In this document: in pieces, positions 60,001 through 64,000 of the stretch
How the letters are laid out: each line of letters opens with the position of its first letter
Position numbering within the stretch: position 1 is the stretch's first letter
Origin: Sulfurovum sp.
GTDB lineage: Bacteria; Campylobacterota; Campylobacteria; Campylobacterales; Sulfurovaceae
Assembly: GCA_027068485.1 (NCBI GenBank)
Contig: JAMOSB010000027.1
Location: 48,984 to 112,983, forward strand
Length of the DNA: 64,000 nt
Direction of reading: 5' to 3'
Notes under the pieces: model-generated
The model's database searches: none
What the model saw: only the letters and a program-made list of their open reading frames with translations
What the model was told of the DNA's origin: nothing
Program-made: the position numbers and the translations under genes

Positions 60001-60819
60001 CTATACCCCATCACATGTTACCGAGATGATCTCTTCATGCTCACTATCGATGCGTGCTGCTGTGAGGCTCCCTCCCCAGAGACACCCTGTATCCAGAGCC
60101 AGTACCCCATCTGCTTGATGAAGCCCCAATGTCGACCAGTGTCCAAAGATCACTTTGAGATGAAGAGGCTTACGCTCCTGACTCTCAAACCACGGCTTGA
60201 GTCCCTTCTCACGCAGGGCTTGGGTGGGAGCTCCTTTTTGGTCAAAGTCGAGTCGGCTATCGTTGTAGCAGTATCGCATACGAGTAAAAGCACTGACAAT
60301 ATAGCGGTCGATATCGATCTTGCTTGCGTCACGGTTGAAGCGGGTAATTCCCTGCTTAAACATCTTTTTGAGCCACACTTTGGCGTGGTCACTCTGGAGC
60401 TTCTCCTCCACACGCCTCGCATAACGAATCGCCATGCCCAGATCAAACTCAGGAGAGATCCCCGCGTGTGCCATACAGTACCCTAGCTGATAATCCACCT
60501 GCAAAAAGGGCTGAGAGCGAAGCCAATCGATCAGTAACCCCCCATCCTCTGCCTCCAAAATAGGATCAAGCGTAGGGTTAGACTTCTTGAGTCCATAGTA
60601 GATGGCGATGAGGGTGATATCATGATTGCCCAAGACGATCTTGACTGCATGGCGTATACTATAGAGGTAGCGTAGGGTTGCAAGAGAGTCACTTCCACGA
60701 TTGACTAGATCCCCTGCGACCCAGAGGGTATCGTGCGTGGGGTCAAAGTCGATCTTGCATAGGAGTGCTTGGAGAGATGTGTAACACCCTTGGATATCCC
60801 CTATCGCCCAGACCGCCAT
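60001..60819 (-). CDS. apaH: Symmetrical bis(5'-nucleosyl)-tetraphosphatase
   Basis: ApaH splits Ap4A into two ADP and also removes Np4 caps from RNA. The 272-residue protein has the metallophosphatase motifs GDIQGCYTSL, WVAGDLVNRGSDSL and VLGNHDIT, followed by the AHAGISPEF motif. Its length is normal. The start overlaps the stop of the glycosylase gene upstream by one base. It ends after the EPS locus border; the 88 bases before rmlA hold nothing clear. Confidence 0.95.
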   Translation of the reverse strand: MAVWAIGDIQGCYTSLQALLCKIDFDPTHDTLWVAGDLVNRGSDSLATLRYLYSIRHAVKIVLGNHDITLIAIYYGLKKSNPTLDPILEAEDGGLLIDWLRSQPFLQVDYQLGYCMAHAGISPEFDLGMAIRYARRVEEKLQSDHAKVWLKKMFKQGITRFNRDASKIDIDRYIVSAFTRMRYCYNDSRLDFDQKGAPTQALREKGLKPWFESQERKPLHLKVIFGHWSTLGLHQADGVLALDTGCLWGGSLTAARIDSEHEEIISVTCDGV

Positions 60820-61316
60820 TAGGCTACTCCTAGTGCCGTTTTGTAGGCGATGACCTTGGCTTCAAAGCTCATCTTGGCGTAAGCGGGTGAGGGAGAGGGG
60901 AGGTAGAGACGCTCGATCTCCAGATGCCCTAGCTGTGCCTCAAAGAGATGTTGGGCTTTACGCCCTGTAAAGGCTATCCGCTCAATCTGAGGATGTGCCT
61001 CTAGTACTCCTTGGATATCATTGAGTGAGGCATCTTCTATCTGACTATCCAACGCATTCTCACGGTAACACGAAGCGACCATATCCCATAAGCCTAGCTT
61101 GGACTCTTTGAGAAGCCAGAGTTTCTGATCACGGTTGCGTATAGGGTACCCCGTCACCTCCTCCAAAATCCTCCAAAACTGATTGCGGGGATGGGCGTAG
61201 TAGAAGTTATGCTTCATAGCGTCGATACTAGGAAAGGAGCCTAGTATCAAGGTCTGCGTATCGTGGAAGAGTATCGGATCAAAAGGGTGTTTAATCGCTC
61301 TGCTATCTTCAGACAT
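60819..61316 (-). CDS. Uracil-DNA-glycosylase-superfamily protein (DNA-deoxyinosine glycosylase-like)
   Basis: From ATG 61316 the product has 165 residues. The front shows HDTQTLILGSFPSIDAMKHNFYYAHPRNQFWRI in key parts (LGSFPS, HPRNQFW), the active-site pattern of the TDG/MUG-like family annotated as DNA-deoxyinosine glycosylase. LPSPSPAY near the end is the second conserved motif. The frame is open to 61433, but those residues run through the DUF4149 gene and lack family look; GAGGGGG stands before ATG 61316. It would remove damaged bases such as hypoxanthine. Confidence 0.85.
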   Translation of the reverse strand: MSEDSRAIKHPFDPILFHDTQTLILGSFPSIDAMKHNFYYAHPRNQFWRILEEVTGYPIRNRDQKLWLLKESKLGLWDMVASCYRENALDSQIEDASLNDIQGVLEAHPQIERIAFTGRKAQHLFEAQLGHLEIERLYLPSPSPAYAKMSFEAKVIAYKTALGVA

Positions 61317-61326
61317 CACGCCCCCT

Positions 61327-61806
61327 CTACCGACACGCTTTACGCATATTTTGTACCAGTAGCACCAGCAGTGCCACCGCAAAGATCTTGAAGTTGATCT
61401 CACTCCCTTTATGGGTGTTGACAAAGGCATCACTCTGCGTCATCGCCTCCCCTGCCATCTGCATCGTAAGGATATCAGGTAGGTAGTAGTGACCAAACAT
61501 CAACCCCGTAGCGATCGCAAAAAAGAGGGCGATATGCGTAAGGGGATCTCGCTCAAACTTCTTATACTTATACCCCTCATAGAGGGCGATTACAACAACC
61601 GTAAAGGTGACAAGATAGGAGAGCCGTACAAAGTTTTGGGTCATAATCAGCCCCTCTTGGTAGTGACTCAGCACCCCATCCCCTAGCCAGTTTTGGGTGT
61701 GGAAAGTCACAGGTGCGACCACCGCCCCTGCAAAGATACCTGCTCCGAGTGTCATACCCAAGAGGATCAGATAGAAGATGGTAAAGGCTCTAAAGTATCG
61801 ATTCAT
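61327..61806 (-). CDS. DUF4149-family membrane protein
   Basis: This is a 159-residue protein with four hydrophobic segments (about 8-30, 58-78, 86-108 and 135-155). GAGIFAGAVVAPVTFH near the start and the later GLMFGHYYLPDI match the DUF4149 (TMEM205-like) family. Its function is unknown. Its first 17 bases overlap the end of prmC, so it is likely co-translated. Confidence 0.82.
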   Translation of the reverse strand: MNRYFRAFTIFYLILLGMTLGAGIFAGAVVAPVTFHTQNWLGDGVLSHYQEGLIMTQNFVRLSYLVTFTVVVIALYEGYKYKKFERDPLTHIALFFAIATGLMFGHYYLPDILTMQMAGEAMTQSDAFVNTHKGSEINFKIFAVALLVLLVQNMRKACR

Positions 61807-62644
61807 TAGCTATACTCCTTGATGCAAAAAAGTCTATCACAAAGCCTCGATCGAAGCCTGATAGATCGTGATAAAAGTGGATGGATTGTACTCCAAGTTC
61901 CTTAACAAACGCCTCGATGGGGGCTTTTTGGTCATACCCCATCTCACACGCAAGGTAGCGTACCCCCTTGGCGTGACTATCAAGGATAATCTGTTTGAGT
62001 AGCTCATCTCCTACCCGCCCCCCAAAGAGTGCCTCTTTGGGTTCGTAGTCGACCACATTGGGTTTGAGTAGAAAATCCTCCGCGATATAAGGGGGATTGG
62101 AGACGACTAGAGAGACTGCCTCACTCACCTCATCCATCAGATTGGATTTGCGTAGGGTTATCTGCTCTGCCACCCCTAGCCGTCTAACATTCTCCTTGGC
62201 TACACGCAGAGGGGTATCACAGATATCTGTTGCGATAATCTGAAGCTGAGGAAAGTGGCGGGCAAGCACGATACTAATCGCACCCGACCCCACCCCAATC
62301 TCCACTATCTGCTCTATCTTCTCCCTACGGATTATCGTTGCGACCAGATCAATCAAAATCTCCGTCTCAGGACGAGGGATCAAGACCCCCGCCTCCACCG
62401 CTAGGGTGATATCATAAAAACTCGCCTCCCCTACGATATACTCATAGGGTTCATGGGCTTTGCGTCGTGCCACCAAGCTACGATACCCCGCTACTGCTAC
62501 TACCTGCTTCGTATCATGCGTAAAGAGATAGAGTCGCTCCTGTTTGAGATAGTAGGCAAGGAGAAGCTCCGCTTCAAAGCGGGGGCGTTCACACGCATCG
62601 ACTAGCTCCCAACTCGCCTCCTCCAACAGCTCCCTAATCGTCAT
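61790..62644 (-). CDS. prmC: Release factor glutamine methyltransferase PrmC
   Basis: PrmC methylates the glutamine of the GGQ motif in peptide release factors. The 284-residue protein has the SAM-binding EIGVGSGAISI (115-125), the substrate-gripping NPPY (183-186, SNPPYIAED) and the N-terminal helical domain with PYEYIVGEASFYD. Length is normal. It overlaps the M48 gene by 11 bases and the DUF4149 gene by 17. Confidence 0.95.
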   Translation of the reverse strand: MTIRELLEEASWELVDACERPRFEAELLLAYYLKQERLYLFTHDTKQVVAVAGYRSLVARRKAHEPYEYIVGEASFYDITLAVEAGVLIPRPETEILIDLVATIIRREKIEQIVEIGVGSGAISIVLARHFPQLQIIATDICDTPLRVAKENVRRLGVAEQITLRKSNLMDEVSEAVSLVVSNPPYIAEDFLLKPNVVDYEPKEALFGGRVGDELLKQIILDSHAKGVRYLACEMGYDQKAPIEAFVKELGVQSIHFYHDLSGFDRGFVIDFFASRSIANESIL

Positions 62645-63911
62645 GGTGGGTACTATCCATATAGGCGAAGATTCCCTCTTTTTTTAGCGGTTGTTCCTCG
62701 GCTACCACGACCCCTGTGGCATCATACCCAAGCTCTTTGAGTCGCTCGATAACAGGAGGATGTGTATGGTAGAAGAAGATCACTAGAGGATGAGACTTTG
62801 GAAAGGATTTGTTCTCTGTGACCAGTTTAAGGAGTGCCGAGGTGAGGTTTTCTCTCCCTCCCATCTCTGAACCATAGGCATCCGCCGCATACTCATTGTG
62901 ACGACTCACATAGGAGAGCAACGGTGTAAAGAGGAAGCTTAGTAGAGGCATAAGAAGCAGGAGCATCGCGATCTCTACCCCTGCATAGGGGCTTACACCC
63001 ATCTGCAAAAAGAGGCTATCGGGTAGATGCCCAAAGAGATAAAATGCCACAAAGAGCAATACCCCCATCAAGCCGATATTTTTCCAGATATCCCCATGGG
63101 AGAAATGCCCTAGCTCATGCCCAAGGACAGCAAGAAGCTCCTCTTTGTTGAGCTTGGCGATGAGGGTATCAAACAGCACCACCCGCTTACTCTTTCCAAG
63201 CCCTCCAAAGAAGGCATTGAGACGGCTATCTCGTCTGCTCGCGTCCATCACAAAGATCCCCTCACTCTGAAGCCCTGCACGCGTCATCAACCCAAGGATT
63301 GCCTCTTTGAGCTCCCCCTCCTCTAGGGGGGTAAAGGTGTTGAAGAGGCTCATAAAAAACGGCATAAGGATATTGGCAACTACTGCGATACCAAACATCA
63401 CCACAAAGCCCCAAAACCACCAACTCTCAATACTTGAGACAATCCACGCCAAAAGCCCAAAGATCCCTCCGCCAATCACCACAAAAAGGAGTGCTGATTT
63501 AAGGGCATCAAGAAGGAACATCTTTGGAGTCATCTTATTGAACCCAAATGCCTCATCGATCTTAAAGGTCTGATAGAGTGCAAAGGGGAGTCCTACGAGG
63601 TAGTTGATCGCGATAAACCCAAAGAGAAACAGCACCGATTCCATCACACCATCTAGGGAGGGGATCATCGAGGCGAGGAGCTTAAACCCTGCGAGTACCC
63701 ACCACAAAAAGAGCAGATAGTCCACAAAACTCTCAATCAAGGAGAGCTTCTCTTTGGCGACGGCATAGTTCCCCGCTACGAGGTATTTACCCGTAGGCAT
63801 CAACACCGCATCCCCTCGCTTCTCTTGGTTGATATAGCCTATCTGCATAATGGAGATATAGAGTCTCATAAAAGTGTAGAGGGAGTAGAGTGCAATCACG
63901 ACTTCAAGCAT
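62634..63911 (-). CDS. M48A (Ste24-like) membrane metallopeptidase
   Basis: This is a 425-residue integral membrane zinc peptidase. The active site is HELGH at residues 265-269, and the third ligand is E340 in RHNEYAADAYG. Hydrophobic segments lie near 1-20, 62-85, 92-112, 137-160, 165-190, 282-298 and 312-335, as in the CAAX protease 1 family. Bacteria lack most prenylated substrates, so membrane protein quality control is more likely. An AAAGGA site lies before the ATG. It heads a five-gene leftward unit that includes prmC, the DUF4149 gene, the glycosylase gene and apaH. Confidence 0.93.
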   Translation of the reverse strand: MLEVVIALYSLYTFMRLYISIMQIGYINQEKRGDAVLMPTGKYLVAGNYAVAKEKLSLIESFVDYLLFLWWVLAGFKLLASMIPSLDGVMESVLFLFGFIAINYLVGLPFALYQTFKIDEAFGFNKMTPKMFLLDALKSALLFVVIGGGIFGLLAWIVSSIESWWFWGFVVMFGIAVVANILMPFFMSLFNTFTPLEEGELKEAILGLMTRAGLQSEGIFVMDASRRDSRLNAFFGGLGKSKRVVLFDTLIAKLNKEELLAVLGHELGHFSHGDIWKNIGLMGVLLFVAFYLFGHLPDSLFLQMGVSPYAGVEIAMLLLLMPLLSFLFTPLLSYVSRHNEYAADAYGSEMGGRENLTSALLKLVTENKSFPKSHPLVIFFYHTHPPVIERLKELGYDATGVVVAEEQPLKKEGIFAYMDSTHHDD

Positions 63912-63964
63912 CTGATGTATCCTTTTTTTGTTGTGGAATATACCTTATAAAGGCTTAATTTTGA

Positions 63965-64000
63965 TATAATTTTGCCAATATCACCCCAAGGAGTCCCTAT
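63965..64000 (+). promoter_or_regulatory. Promoter and ribosome site of the next rightward gene
   Basis: TATAAT at 63965-63970 and AAGGAG at 63988-63993 point to a plus-strand gene whose start codon lies just past the window edge. Its product cannot be told. Confidence 0.55.

Noticed and set aside
61317..61433. Upstream extension of the glycosylase gene
   Set aside because: The extra 39 residues overlap the DUF4149 gene in another frame and precede a good ribosome site and start at 61316.
1..64000. CRISPR arrays, insertion sequences, prophage genes, rRNA and tRNA
   Set aside because: I saw no spaced repeats, transposase, integrase or phage proteins, and no tRNA- or rRNA-like sequence while reading.

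Overview
The window looks like chromosome of a Campylobacterota (epsilonproteobacterial) organism, probably close to Sulfurovum or Sulfurimonas. The clues are the secA and lipoprotein-permease order with a divergent signal-peptide gene beside secA, kinases of the HWRQP type fused to periplasmic binding domains, a CetB-like PAS protein, and very tight gene packing with 1, 4 and 8 base overlaps. This is inferred from gene content; there is no rRNA or tRNA in the window to confirm it.

Layout. 1-7,900: envelope and secretion housekeeping genes (start of a probable lolA, secA, a LolC/E-like permease, an AsmA/YhdP-like protein, mltG, two small unknown genes). 7,967-16,196: a leftward operon for sensing, with a TonB-receptor-like barrel, a small periplasmic protein, two closely related histidine kinases (one fused to two substrate-binding domains) and a REC-kinase-REC hybrid. 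16,408-16,971: a lone PAS protein. 16,989-22,485: tamB, tamA, gpsA. 22,582-24,559: a radical SAM protein and an unknown periplasmic protein. 24,654-30,858: an M14 carboxypeptidase with surface-type modules, two different ATP-grasp ligases and a divergent M20 peptidase, a possible peptide-tag making and removing set. 30,855-33,356: comF, an odd cytochrome c and a DUF4874/DUF4832 lipoprotein.

33,400-59,912 is a large exopolysaccharide locus. It opens with a regulatory region holding promoters, an 11-base tandem repeat and a clear c-di-GMP-I (GEMM) riboswitch. This leads into a Thr/Pro-rich lipoprotein, a secreted beta-helix protein, seven glycosyltransferases or likely glycosyltransferases, a serine-acetyltransferase-like protein, a possible Wzy, a heparinase-like protein, an MBOAT and SGNH-like acylation pair, an AsnB-like amidotransferase, a PIG-L deacetylase, a Wzx flippase and rmlB, rmlC, rmlA. 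An SAF-domain oxidoreductase sits between rmlC and rmlA and no rmlD is present. The part from about 35.2 to 45.9 kb is visibly more AT-rich than the rest and reads as an imported or fast-exchanging block. 60,001-63,911 returns to housekeeping genes (apaH, a uracil-DNA-glycosylase-like gene, a DUF4149 gene, prmC, an M48 peptidase).

The most interesting items are the c-di-GMP-controlled EPS locus with its layered control region, the ATP-grasp pair with M14 and M20 peptidases, the five-gene sensory operon with palindromes around its promoter, the rml cluster with an oxidoreductase in place of rmlD, and a cytochrome c with no normal start codon and an inverted order of heme elements.
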